Below are positions 51,622 through 59,456 of a stretch of 64,000 nt of DNA, in pieces. The notes beneath the pieces were generated by a model. The model did not search any database, had not been told where the DNA came from, and worked only from the letters and a program-made list of their open reading frames with translations. This DNA comes from an uncultured Pelagibacteraceae bacterium (GTDB lineage Bacteria; Pseudomonadota; Alphaproteobacteria; Pelagibacterales; Pelagibacteraceae). Positions within the stretch are counted from its first letter, which is position 1; each line of letters opens with the position of its first letter. The translations under genes and the position numbers were made by a program. The stretch covers positions 310,001 to 374,000 of the forward strand of contig CACJLJ010000001.1 in the NCBI GenBank assembly GCA_902594235.1. The letters are read 5' to 3'.

Positions 51622-52088
51622 TTTTTAAGCTTAGGTGAAAATTTTAGATTTTCATATTTAAATTTAGATTTATTTTTATTAATAAAATCATCCATTAACT
51701 TGATTTTTTCTTCTTCAAATTCTGCAACTTTTCTTTCATTAAGATCTACATATAAAGCTAGAATTTCAATAGTTGAAGCTAGAAATTTTTTCTCTTTATG
51801 TATCATTTCCATTTTATATTGAAGTCTCTTTTTATCGTGATCAAAATAAATACAATTGATATCAACTTCATCATTTAACTGAAGTTCTTGATTATAAGTA
51901 ATATGAGACTCCACAATCATAGTACTTTTCTTAGTTGTTTTTGCAGACTCTTCTCCCATTTTGAAAATATTATTTAAAGTATCTGCACCATACTTATCAA
52001 AAATTAAAAGATAATATGAAACATTCATATGATCATTGTAATCAATCCAATCTTTAATTACTTTTTGAGAACTTAAATAAACGGACAT
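51618..52088 (-). CDS. Hotdog-fold acyl-CoA thioesterase, carnitine-pathway-like
   Basis: Hotdog-fold protein of 156 residues. The start IKDWIDYNDHMNVSYYLLIF matches the WxDYNxHMN signature found in 4-hydroxybenzoyl-CoA-type thioesterases and, notably, in the betainyl-CoA thioesterase domain attached to carnitine dehydrogenases. The second half includes STMIVESHITYNQELQLNDE and STIEILALYVDLNERKVAEF. A role in releasing betaine from betainyl-CoA is a plausible inference only. It lies between the serine hydrolase (4-bp overlap) and moaC (6-bp gap). Confidence 0.75.
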   Translation of the reverse strand: MSVYLSSQKVIKDWIDYNDHMNVSYYLLIFDKYGADTLNNIFKMGEESAKTTKKSTMIVESHITYNQELQLNDEVDINCIYFDHDKKRLQYKMEMIHKEKKFLASTIEILALYVDLNERKVAEFEEEKIKLMDDFINKNKSKFKYENLKFSPKLKK

Positions 52089-52094
52089 TAAATA

Positions 52095-52640
52095 TTAAAA
52101 AATATTTTTTAGGAACTCAGGTAGGCCATCTGGATTTTTCCATAATCCACTTTTTCCACCTTCTTTGATTAACAACTTGACGTTATCAATTTTTAAATGG
52201 GGATTTACTATTTTACTTAAATCATAAATAGTTATTAAAGCAGCGTTAACACCCATAATAGCTTCCATCTCAACACCTGTTTTTGCAACTGCTGAAACCA
52301 CACAGAAAACTTCCAATGAGCTATCAACTTCATTCATAATAATTTTCGTTGCGGTATGATCGATTGGAAGTGGATGGCATAAAGGAATTAGTTCACTTGT
52401 TTTTTTAACTCCTAATACAGCTGATACCTCAGCTAAAGTAATTGGGTCTCCTTTAGGCATCTTTTTGTTTTTAATTAAATCAAAAACTTCTTTTCCTACG
52501 TAAATTTTTCCTGAAGCTAATGCTCTACGGAATGTTTCTTTTTTAGATGAAACATCAACCATATTAAAAGAGTTCTTCTGAAATATTTCTTTTGCCCAAT
52601 CTTTAAGTTCTTCTTGATTAACAATTTTTAAATTTTTCAT
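52095..52640 (-). CDS. moaC: Cyclic pyranopterin monophosphate synthase MoaC
   Basis: Converts the MoaA product to cyclic pyranopterin monophosphate. The central catalytic region is visible: LIPLCHPLPIDHTATKI, VSAVAKTGVEMEAIMGVNAA and TIYDLSKIVNPHLKIDNVKL, ending LLIKEGGKSGLWKNP. Length is 181 residues, slightly longer than average because of an N-terminal extension of about 20 residues. It starts exactly at the moaA stop, in the order moaA-moaC. Confidence 0.94.
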   Translation of the reverse strand: MKNLKIVNQEELKDWAKEIFQKNSFNMVDVSSKKETFRRALASGKIYVGKEVFDLIKNKKMPKGDPITLAEVSAVLGVKKTSELIPLCHPLPIDHTATKIIMNEVDSSLEVFCVVSAVAKTGVEMEAIMGVNAALITIYDLSKIVNPHLKIDNVKLLIKEGGKSGLWKNPDGLPEFLKNIF

Positions 52641-53633
52641 TTAACCACCCGTTTTCGATAAATTTTTTGTTAACCCAGTTTCTCCAAGTTCAAGATAATG
52701 AGATTCTTTTTTAAATTTCATTTGTCCTAAAATTAAATCTTTCAACTCTTCAGTTTGATCATCTTTTTGTAACAAATGTCTTATACTTATTCCAGTATTT
52801 CCAAACAAACAAAGTCTTAGATCACCTTTTGATGTTATTCTAAGACGATTACATGATTTACAAAAATCTTTAGAATATGGGGCAATAATTCCAAACTTAC
52901 CTTTATATTCTGGATTAATATAGTTTAATGAAGGTCCTGCATCTTGGCCTAAGGTTTGATAAATCCATTTATTTTCATTTAAATAACTTTTAAATATTTT
53001 AGATGAAATATGATATCTATTAAAATAATCTAAATTATCTCCAGTTTGCATCAATTCAATATATCTAAAATTAACCTTATTAATTTTTATATATTCAGCC
53101 CAAGAGTCAAAATCTTTTTTTGAGGAATTAACACCATTTAAAAGAACCGCATTAATTTTAATATTATCAAAATTTAAACTTTGTAAAATCTCTATCCCTT
53201 TTAAAATCTCAGGCAATCTGTCATGTTTTGTAATATTTTTAAATGTTTCTCTATCTAAACTATCAATACTAATATTAATTCCATCTAAACCACTTTCAAT
53301 TAGCAACTTTGCTTTTTGATCAAGGTGATAGCCATTTGTTGTTATGACAATTTTTTTAATAGATGTTTCATTTTTTAAAATTTTTACGATTTCATAAAAA
53401 TCTTTTCTAACCGTTGGTTCTCCTCCAGTTAATCTTATTTTCTGAACTCCTAGTTCTGAAAAACCTTTAGCTAATCTTCTAATTTCATCTATGTTGAGAA
53501 ATTTTCTATTATCGCTCTTATCTGCTTGATAACCATTGGGTAGACAGTATCCACATTTAAAATTACACACCTCAGTGATGGACATCCTTATGTAAGGAAA
53601 TTTTCTTCCAAAATTGTCCTCTAAATGTTTCAC
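52641..53633 (-). CDS. moaA: GTP 3',8-cyclase MoaA
   Basis: Radical-SAM enzyme starting Mo cofactor synthesis from GTP. The radical-SAM cluster is CNFKCGYCLP; the second cluster is FCKSCNRLRITSKGDLRLC. SAM-binding LTGGEPTVRKDFYEIV is present and the C-terminus ends in Gly-Gly (LSKTGG), as required for activity. Length is 330 residues. It opens the moaA-moaC-thioesterase-hydrolase-moaD-moaE-msrP-msrQ operon, all spaced by 6 bp or less. It depends on iron-sulfur assembly, supplied by the suf genes upstream in the window. Confidence 0.95.
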   Translation of the reverse strand: MKHLEDNFGRKFPYIRMSITEVCNFKCGYCLPNGYQADKSDNRKFLNIDEIRRLAKGFSELGVQKIRLTGGEPTVRKDFYEIVKILKNETSIKKIVITTNGYHLDQKAKLLIESGLDGINISIDSLDRETFKNITKHDRLPEILKGIEILQSLNFDNIKINAVLLNGVNSSKKDFDSWAEYIKINKVNFRYIELMQTGDNLDYFNRYHISSKIFKSYLNENKWIYQTLGQDAGPSLNYINPEYKGKFGIIAPYSKDFCKSCNRLRITSKGDLRLCLFGNTGISIRHLLQKDDQTEELKDLILGQMKFKKESHYLELGETGLTKNLSKTGG

Positions 53634-53672
53634 ACAATAAACTTATAATAGAAATTAAGATTAATAAATTTA

Positions 53673-53737
53673 AATGATTGAGTATTTGCTTAAAAAAAAT
53701 TGATATTTCAACTATGGATTGCAAAACTAATGATTGA
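53673..53737. repeat. Direct repeat AATGATTGA upstream of the sorA-like gene
   Basis: AATGATTGA occurs at 53673-53681 and 53729-53737, each followed by RTA, so the match extends to 12 bp with one difference. Both lie in the 174-bp moaA-sorA divergent gap, the longest intergenic region of the window. It could be a pair of regulator sites. The rest of this gap shows only a possible -10 (TAAAAT, 53780-53785) and a strong AAGGAGGGG ribosome-binding site. Confidence 0.35.
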
Positions 53738-53807
53738 ATAAATTTTTCATTTTTACTTTTTCGTCACACTCTTTTTTGGTAAAATTATATTTTTAAGGAG
53801 GGGTTAA

Positions 53808-55028
53808 ATGAAAAAAAGATTAAAAAAATTAAATTTATCTAGAAGAAATTTTTTAACTGGAACTGCAACATTAGCAGGTATTGCTGCAACAGCTTCTGTT
53901 GTTCCAATTACAATCGCTAATGCAAATCATTCAGAAGGAAAAAAAGGTTTACCTGATTTTATAAATTGGAAAAACAGAGATGCTCTAATAGTGCATTCCG
54001 ACAAAGGTATTGAAACCCATAGAAGTGCTATTGGTGAAAGTTTAATCACTCCAAATCGAAATATTTATATTAGAAATAATATGCCCACAATGACCGATAA
54101 ACAAATCGGAAATAGAATGGATTGGAAAGTTTCAATTGAAGGTGTCAAGAATCCTAAAACTTTTACAATAGCACAACTTCAAAAATTAGGTCATCAGACA
54201 ATGGCTACAATTTTACAGTGTTCAGGAAATGGAAGAGGATTTTTTAAACATAAACCTAGAGGCTCGCAATGGAAAACAGGTGCAGCAGCATGTGTTTTAT
54301 GGACTGGTGTTCCAATGAAAACTGTTGTTGAAGCTTGTGGAGGAATAAATAGTGATGCAGTTTATATGACATCTGCAGGTGTTGATCACATACCAACTGG
54401 TTTAGATCCAAACAAAGCAATGATAGAAAGATCTGTTCCTAAAAAAGTTTTTAAAGATGCAATGCTTGCTTGGGAAATGAATGGTGTTCCAGTTCCAAAT
54501 GCTCACGGTGGTCCATTAAGAATGGTAACACCTGGTTATTTTGGAATTAACAATGTAAAACATTTAGGAAAAGTTGCTTTTACTAGCAAAGAGTCTTCAG
54601 TTAAATATATGAAAAAAAGTTACAGAATTTCTCCCATTGGAAAAAAAGGATCACAATATCCATCATGTTGGGAAATGCCTGTTAAATCTTGGATCACACG
54701 TCCTACAGATGAAACCGGAACTGTTAAGGCAGGAAAAGTTCAAATAGTTGGAGTAGCTATGGGTGGTACCAAAAAAGTAAGAAGTGTTAAGGTATCTGTT
54801 GACGGAGGTAGTAGCTGGAAAAAAGCAAAATTTATTGGACCAAATTTAGGAAAATATGCTTGGAGACAGTTTGTTTTAGAAACTACTCTATCAGCGGGAA
54901 CTTATAATATTGCAAGTTTGGCCTCTAATGGTGGAAATGATAAACAACCTGAGTTGAGAATGGAAAATAGAAGAGGATATGCTCATAACGGTTGGAAGGA
55001 TCATAGCGTAAATATTACAGTAGTATAA
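53808..55028 (+). CDS. SorA/SoxC-like sulfite dehydrogenase, Mo subunit
   Basis: Periplasmic sulfite oxidase-family molybdoenzyme. A Tat signal (LSRRNFLTGTATLAGIAAT) leads to the Mo-binding domain with the ligand Cys138 in TILQCSGNGRGFF, GVPMKTVVEACGG, and HGGPLRMVTPGYFGINNVKH. A C-terminal Mo-co dimerisation domain covers about residues 285-405. Length is 406 residues. A c-type cytochrome follows immediately, matching the SorAB heterodimer that oxidises sulfite to sulfate. SoxC is a close alternative, but no other sox gene is present. The strong AAGGAGGGG suggests efficient translation. Confidence 0.87.
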   Translation: MKKRLKKLNLSRRNFLTGTATLAGIAATASVVPITIANANHSEGKKGLPDFINWKNRDALIVHSDKGIETHRSAIGESLITPNRNIYIRNNMPTMTDKQIGNRMDWKVSIEGVKNPKTFTIAQLQKLGHQTMATILQCSGNGRGFFKHKPRGSQWKTGAAACVLWTGVPMKTVVEACGGINSDAVYMTSAGVDHIPTGLDPNKAMIERSVPKKVFKDAMLAWEMNGVPVPNAHGGPLRMVTPGYFGINNVKHLGKVAFTSKESSVKYMKKSYRISPIGKKGSQYPSCWEMPVKSWITRPTDETGTVKAGKVQIVGVAMGGTKKVRSVKVSVDGGSSWKKAKFIGPNLGKYAWRQFVLETTLSAGTYNIASLASNGGNDKQPELRMENRRGYAHNGWKDHSVNITVV

Positions 55029-55055
55029 AACTATAAAAAGTTTTAAGGTTAATTA

Positions 55056-55382
55056 ATGAAAATTTCAAAATTTTTATTAATCATTTTCTTTGTATCCGTA
55101 ACTAACAGTATAAATACTTTTGCTGATGAAGAAAAAATGAAAAAAGGATTAGAAATTTTTAATGAAACGGCTGCATGTGCTGCATGTCACGTTTTAAAGG
55201 CAGCAGGATCAGAGGGCAATATAGGACCAAATTTAGATACAGTCAGCATGACAATCGAGTCTGTTATAGACATGGTTACTAATGGATTAGGAGTTATGCC
55301 AGCTTTTGGTGAAGATGAAATTTTAACTAAAGAAGAAATAGAAATAGTATCTTATTACGTTGTTAATTCAGCAGGTAAATAG
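55056..55382 (+). CDS. Monoheme cytochrome c, SorB-like
   Basis: Periplasmic electron acceptor for the preceding sulfite dehydrogenase. A signal peptide (ISKFLLIIFFVSVTNSINTF) is followed by a single heme site CAACH in ETAACAACHVLK and an axial Met in GLGVMPAFGEDEIL. Length is 108 residues, fitting a class I cytochrome c. It starts 27 bp after the Mo subunit, and a strong terminator hairpin follows within 10 bp of its stop. Confidence 0.88.
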   Translation: MKISKFLLIIFFVSVTNSINTFADEEKMKKGLEIFNETAACAACHVLKAAGSEGNIGPNLDTVSMTIESVIDMVTNGLGVMPAFGEDEILTKEEIEIVSYYVVNSAGK

Positions 55383-55390
55383 TAATTGAT

Positions 55391-55425
55391 TTAACTTCCA
55401 GTAATAAACTGGAAGTTAAAATAAT
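55391..55425. terminator. Bidirectional intrinsic terminator between sorB-like and GYD genes
   Basis: TTAACTTCCAG (55391-55401), a 7-nt loop TAATAAA, and CTGGAAGTTAA (55409-55419) form a perfect 11-bp stem followed by AATAATTTTTT. It serves the plus-strand sor genes and, with the reverse-strand context (ATCAATTACT), perhaps the convergent GYD gene. It is the only convincing intrinsic terminator I see in the window. Confidence 0.85.
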
Positions 55426-55428
55426 TTT

Positions 55429-55746
55429 TTATTGACCAGGAGCTTTGTAACCGATTTTACTTGCTTTTGCAGTAGCTTTACCAAAGTCTATTGCTTCTAA
55501 CATTGTTAAATTTTCCACTGCTCCCGAAGCTTCTACAACTAATTTAATTGCTGCAAAATCATCAAAAGATGGTACGTCTGTAACAACTATAAAATCATAA
55601 GATCCTCTTACAATATCCATGCTGTGCATTTTACCGCCCATTGCTTCAGTAAGTTGTTTTACTACAGCTTGTCTATCGCTACCAGGATCTTTAAGAAATC
55701 CTTGAAAAGCTTTTGCAGTGTAGTTTCCCATTATGTATGCTTTCAT
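55429..55746 (-). CDS. GYD-domain protein
   Basis: Small protein of the GYD family (named for its Gly-Tyr-Asp motif, here RGSYDFIVVTDVPSFDDFAA), with an early AFQGFLKDPGSDRQAVVKQL segment and the conserved DIVRGSYD. Length is 105 residues. The ferredoxin-like fold resembles dimeric alpha/beta-barrel proteins; function is unknown. A good ribosome-binding site (AAGGGGGAAAT) precedes it. It is convergent to the sor genes and divergent from the aldehyde dehydrogenase. Confidence 0.85.
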   Translation of the reverse strand: MKAYIMGNYTAKAFQGFLKDPGSDRQAVVKQLTEAMGGKMHSMDIVRGSYDFIVVTDVPSFDDFAAIKLVVEASGAVENLTMLEAIDFGKATAKASKIGYKAPGQ

Positions 55747-55849
55747 ATTTCCCCCTTATTTTATTTAAACATTCTACAAGTAATATAAAAATGTTGATAT
55801 GTTTTATTTGCATGCTAGACACAACTTCAAGTAATGTTAAATTAAGAAT

Positions 55850-57292
55850 ATGTACGAGAAATTTGGACAATTTATTGACGGTAAGTGGCAACAATCCTCA
55901 GATAAAAAAACTTATGAAGTCATTAATCCTGCAAATGAAGAAGTTATAGGGCATGCATCAAAGGCAACTCCTAAAGATGTTGAGGCAGCCCTACAATCTG
56001 CAGCCAAAGGGTTAGAGATTTGGAAAAAAACTGCACCTTGGCAAAGATCGTACATCATAAGAAGAATTGCTGATAAGATGAGAGAAAAACAAGATGTCTT
56101 AGCAAAGTGGATGACACTTGAAGTTGGAAAACCATTAGCAGAAGCCAAAGGAGAAATTAATGGAGCTGCAGATATTTTTGAATGGAATGCTGAAGAAACA
56201 AAAAGAATTTATGGCCAGACAGTTGAAAGTAGATTTGAAGATACAAGAATACATGTTTATTACCAGCCAGTAGGAGTAGTTGCCGCTTTATCACCGTGGA
56301 ACTTTCCCGCAGTTTTATCTGCAAGAAAAATTTCAACTGCTTTAGCAGCTGGTTGCTCTGTTATTATAAAACCAGATGTAATTACTCCAGGAGTCGTTAT
56401 GCAAATGGTTGATATTTGTAGAGAATGTGGTGTACCTCCAGGCGTGGTAAATCTTTTATCAGGTGATCCACCAAGTATTGCACAACAGCTGATAGCATCA
56501 GATATAATCAAAAAAATTTCAATTACCGGATCATCAAGAGTAGGAAAATTGATCTTAAAGCAAGCCGCAGATAAAGTTCAAAGAGTTACAATGGAACTAA
56601 GTGGTCATTCACCCTTCATTGTTTTTGATGATGCAGATATTAAAAAAGCTGCAGATATGGCAATAGCTGCGAAGTTTAGAAATAATGGGCAAGTATGCAT
56701 ATCTCCTAATAGATTTTATATTCATGAAAGTAAAAAAGACGAATTTGTAAATCTGTTTGTAGATAAAACAAAAAAATTAAAAATTGGCGATGGGATGGAT
56801 CCTAAAACACAATTAGGTCCATTAACTACAAAAAAAAGACTTAATGAAATAGAGGAATTAGTTGAAAAAACAAAACAAGAGGGAGCTAAGGTTTTATATG
56901 GTGGAAAAAGACCAGCAGGATTTAACAAAGGATTCTTTTTTGAGCCAACGATCTTTGACGATGTGAGAGATGATTACACTATTATGAGACAAGAACCATT
57001 TGGACCATTAGTGCCTATGCTTTCGTTTAAATCATTTGACGAGGTTATTGAAAGAGCCAATAATCATGAACTTGGTTTATGTAGCTATGTCTGCACTAAT
57101 TCTATGGAAAAGGCACATCTTGCATCTGAACAGTTAGAAACAGGAACTGTAGGAGTAAATACAGGTATGATTGCAATTGCAGAAGCTCCATTTGGAGGAA
57201 TAAAGCAAAGCGGATATGGTAGAGAAGGTGGCTCAAATGCAATTAAAGATTATTTAAATGTTAAATATACCCATATGGGATTGAAAGGATGA
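55850..57292 (+). CDS. NAD(P)-dependent aldehyde dehydrogenase, SSADH-like
   Basis: Aldehyde dehydrogenase of 480 residues resembling GabD-type succinate-semialdehyde dehydrogenases. Catalytic Cys is in FRNNGQVCISPNRFY and the general base Glu in VTMELSGHSPFIVFDDAD; the cofactor loop is FPAVLSARKISTALAAGCSV, then IKPDVITPG where many relatives have KPAEE-TP. GIKQSGYGREGGSNAIKDYL is the normal C-terminal region. The Asp in KPDV instead of Ala/Ser is mildly unusual. An FAH-family gene follows after 4 bp, suggesting a catabolic pair. Substrate unproven. Confidence 0.9.
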   Translation: MYEKFGQFIDGKWQQSSDKKTYEVINPANEEVIGHASKATPKDVEAALQSAAKGLEIWKKTAPWQRSYIIRRIADKMREKQDVLAKWMTLEVGKPLAEAKGEINGAADIFEWNAEETKRIYGQTVESRFEDTRIHVYYQPVGVVAALSPWNFPAVLSARKISTALAAGCSVIIKPDVITPGVVMQMVDICRECGVPPGVVNLLSGDPPSIAQQLIASDIIKKISITGSSRVGKLILKQAADKVQRVTMELSGHSPFIVFDDADIKKAADMAIAAKFRNNGQVCISPNRFYIHESKKDEFVNLFVDKTKKLKIGDGMDPKTQLGPLTTKKRLNEIEELVEKTKQEGAKVLYGGKRPAGFNKGFFFEPTIFDDVRDDYTIMRQEPFGPLVPMLSFKSFDEVIERANNHELGLCSYVCTNSMEKAHLASEQLETGTVGVNTGMIAIAEAPFGGIKQSGYGREGGSNAIKDYLNVKYTHMGLKG

Positions 57293-57296
57293 ACAA

Positions 57297-58145
57297 ATGA
57301 AATTATTAAGAATAGGGGAGGTGGGATCCGAAAAACCTGCTTTAATAGATAATGAAAACAAATACAGAGATTTATCATCAGTAATAAAAGATTTAAATCC
57401 AGATACATTAAATTTTGAAACTTTAGAGAAAATTAAAACTACAGATATATCAAAATTACCAGTGCTAGATTCAAATCTTAGAATTGGTGCGTGTGTATCT
57501 AAACCTTCAAAATTTATTGGAATTGGTTTAAATTTTAAAGATCATGCAGAGGAACAAAATCTACCTATTCCTAAAGAACCAATAATTTTTTCAAAATTTA
57601 CAAGTTGTATTACTGGGCCAAATGATCCAATAATTGTACCTAAAGGATCTACTCATACAGACTGGGAGGTTGAATTGGGATTTGTAATTGGCAAGAAAGG
57701 CATTAACATTAGTGTCGACCAAGCTTTAGATCATGTTTTGGGATTTTTTTTAGTAAACGATGTAAGTGAAAGAAATTTTCAAAAGAATAAAGGTTTAACT
57801 TGGGACAAAGGAAAAGGTTTTGACACTTTCGGTCCAATAGGTCCGTATATTGTGACAAAAGATGAGTTACAAGATTTTCAAAAGTTAGATATGTTTTTAG
57901 ATGTAAATGGAAAAAGAATGCAGACTGGAAATACTGAAAAAATGATATTTGACGTAAAAACTTTAGTATCATACATGAGTTCGTGTATGAGTTTGCATCC
58001 TGGTGATATTTGTTGTACAGGCACACCCCCTGGTGTTGGAGAAAATATGAAACCACCATATTTTCTTAAAGGAGGGGAAGAAGTTGTTTTAGGTATTGAT
58101 AAATTAGGGCAACAAAAACATCAAGTAATTCCATATAAAAATTAA
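57297..58145 (+). CDS. Fumarylacetoacetate hydrolase-family protein
   Basis: Member of the FAH superfamily of C-C hydrolases, decarboxylases and isomerases. The metal-binding fold is visible in FIGIGLNFKDHAEEQNLP, TDWEVELGFVIGKKG, and the active-site segment GFFLVNDVSERNFQKNKGLT; the C-terminal GDICCTGTPPGVGENMKPP is characteristic. Length is 282 residues, typical of the two-domain form. Coupled to the aldehyde dehydrogenase, it probably belongs to the breakdown of a sugar acid or aromatic derivative; the substrate is not determined. Confidence 0.88.
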   Translation: MKLLRIGEVGSEKPALIDNENKYRDLSSVIKDLNPDTLNFETLEKIKTTDISKLPVLDSNLRIGACVSKPSKFIGIGLNFKDHAEEQNLPIPKEPIIFSKFTSCITGPNDPIIVPKGSTHTDWEVELGFVIGKKGINISVDQALDHVLGFFLVNDVSERNFQKNKGLTWDKGKGFDTFGPIGPYIVTKDELQDFQKLDMFLDVNGKRMQTGNTEKMIFDVKTLVSYMSSCMSLHPGDICCTGTPPGVGENMKPPYFLKGGEEVVLGIDKLGQQKHQVIPYKN

Positions 58146-58156
58146 TATAAAACTTA

Positions 58157-58864
58157 ATGATTGAATTAACTATTGCTTTAGGAGCGGGTTTGATAAGTTT
58201 TTTATCTCCTTGTGTTTTACCTCTTATACCTGGTTATATTTCATATATTTCAGGCACTTCTTTAAGTGAATTAATTGAAAAAAAAAATGTGAATCTATTT
58301 CCAATCATTCTATTTACAATAGGGTTTTCTATAGTTTTTATAACTTTTGGAGCAGCTTCAACTTTTTTAGGAAATATTTTGTTACAAAATTCTTATGAAT
58401 TAAGAATAGTAGCTGGTTTGATAATTATCATTTTATCTCTTCATATTATTGGCCTGATAAATCTTAAATTTTTGAATTATGAAAAAAGAATTCAAACCAA
58501 TATAAGCAAGAACCTTTTTAGTCCAATTTTAATTGGTATGGCTTTTGCTTTTGGATGGACACCTTGTATTGGCCCTATTCTTGGATCAATTTTAGTACTT
58601 GCATCGACCGAAGAAAGTTTATTTCAAGGTATTTTGCTTTTGTCTTTTTATTCAATTGGTTTAGCTGTACCATTTATTCTATCAGGATATCTTATTCAAA
58701 AATTTCTTTTATTTTCGAAAAATTTTAAAAAAAATATTAATAAAGTGTCCAAAATTGGTGGAGTAATATTATTGATTACAGGGATATTAATTATTACAAA
58801 TCAATTACAGGCTTTAGGTTTTTATTTACTAAATATATTTCCTTTTTTACAAAATTTTGGATAA
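58157..58864 (+). CDS. ccdA: Cytochrome c biogenesis protein CcdA
   Basis: Inner-membrane reductant carrier that moves electrons from thioredoxin to periplasmic disulfide systems and apocytochromes c. The two conserved Cys motifs are FLSPCVLPLIPGYISYISG and GWTPCIGPILGSILVLA. Six hydrophobic segments fit the 235 residues. It lies 11 bp after the FAH gene, and near the cytochrome c and MsrPQ genes, whose maturation or redox repair roles would benefit. It overlaps the next ORF's extended form, but the true start there lies after its stop. Confidence 0.93.
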   Translation: MIELTIALGAGLISFLSPCVLPLIPGYISYISGTSLSELIEKKNVNLFPIILFTIGFSIVFITFGAASTFLGNILLQNSYELRIVAGLIIIILSLHIIGLINLKFLNYEKRIQTNISKNLFSPILIGMAFAFGWTPCIGPILGSILVLASTEESLFQGILLLSFYSIGLAVPFILSGYLIQKFLLFSKNFKKNINKVSKIGGVILLITGILIITNQLQALGFYLLNIFPFLQNFG

Positions 58865-58871
58865 TCAATTT

Positions 58872-59456
58872 ATGAAAATTTATCAAATAGACTCAAGCGC
58901 TAGAAAAGAGGGATCAACCTCTAGGTCATTAGCAAAAAAATTATTAGACAGAATAAAAAGACCTGGAGATGAAGTAATTTATAGAGATCTAAATGAAGAG
59001 ATGGTTTTCGTTACTGGATTGACTGAGTCTGGAATGAACATTGAAGAAAAAGATCAAAATGAAAATCATAAAAAAATGTTTGAATTATCAAATAAATTAG
59101 TTAAAGAACTTAAAGAGAGCGATGTTATTATAATTTCAGCACCAATTTATAATTATGGTCCACCTGCAACTTTAAAGGCCTGGTCTGATCTTGCTGCAAG
59201 AGTAAATGAAACATTCAGATTTAAATCAAATGGTAGAAGAGAGGGTTTGTTAAAAAATAAAAAAGCCTATTTAGTTATTACATCAGGTGGTACTAAATTA
59301 AATAGCAAAGAAGATTTTTTAACACCATGGTTAAAGTTTATATTAAATTTTTTTGGCATTGAGAATGTTCAAGTTGTTAGCGCAGATCAGATGGCCCTAG
59401 ACTATGATAAATCAATAAAAGAAGCAGAGAAACAAATTAAAGACATAAATATTTAA
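58872..59456 (+). CDS. FMN-dependent oxidoreductase, AzoR/flavodoxin-like fold
   Basis: FMN-dependent NAD(P)H oxidoreductase of the azoreductase/quinone reductase type. The FMN phosphate loop is SSARKEGSTSRSLAKKLL, and ISAPIYNYGPPATLKAWSDL, the NETFRF element and LVITSGGTK match AzoR. I use the ATG at 58872 because the track's TTG lies within the ccdA end. Length is 194 residues. Likely physiological substrates are quinones; azo dyes are only the assay substrates. The stop abuts the convergent membrane protein gene. Confidence 0.88.
   Translation: MKIYQIDSSARKEGSTSRSLAKKLLDRIKRPGDEVIYRDLNEEMVFVTGLTESGMNIEEKDQNENHKKMFELSNKLVKELKESDVIIISAPIYNYGPPATLKAWSDLAARVNETFRFKSNGRREGLLKNKKAYLVITSGGTKLNSKEDFLTPWLKFILNFFGIENVQVVSADQMALDYDKSIKEAEKQIKDINI

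Noticed and set aside
56260-56511. Minus-strand ORFs inside the aldehyde dehydrogenase gene
   Set aside because: Several shadows arise from the biased codon use of the real gene; none has independent support.
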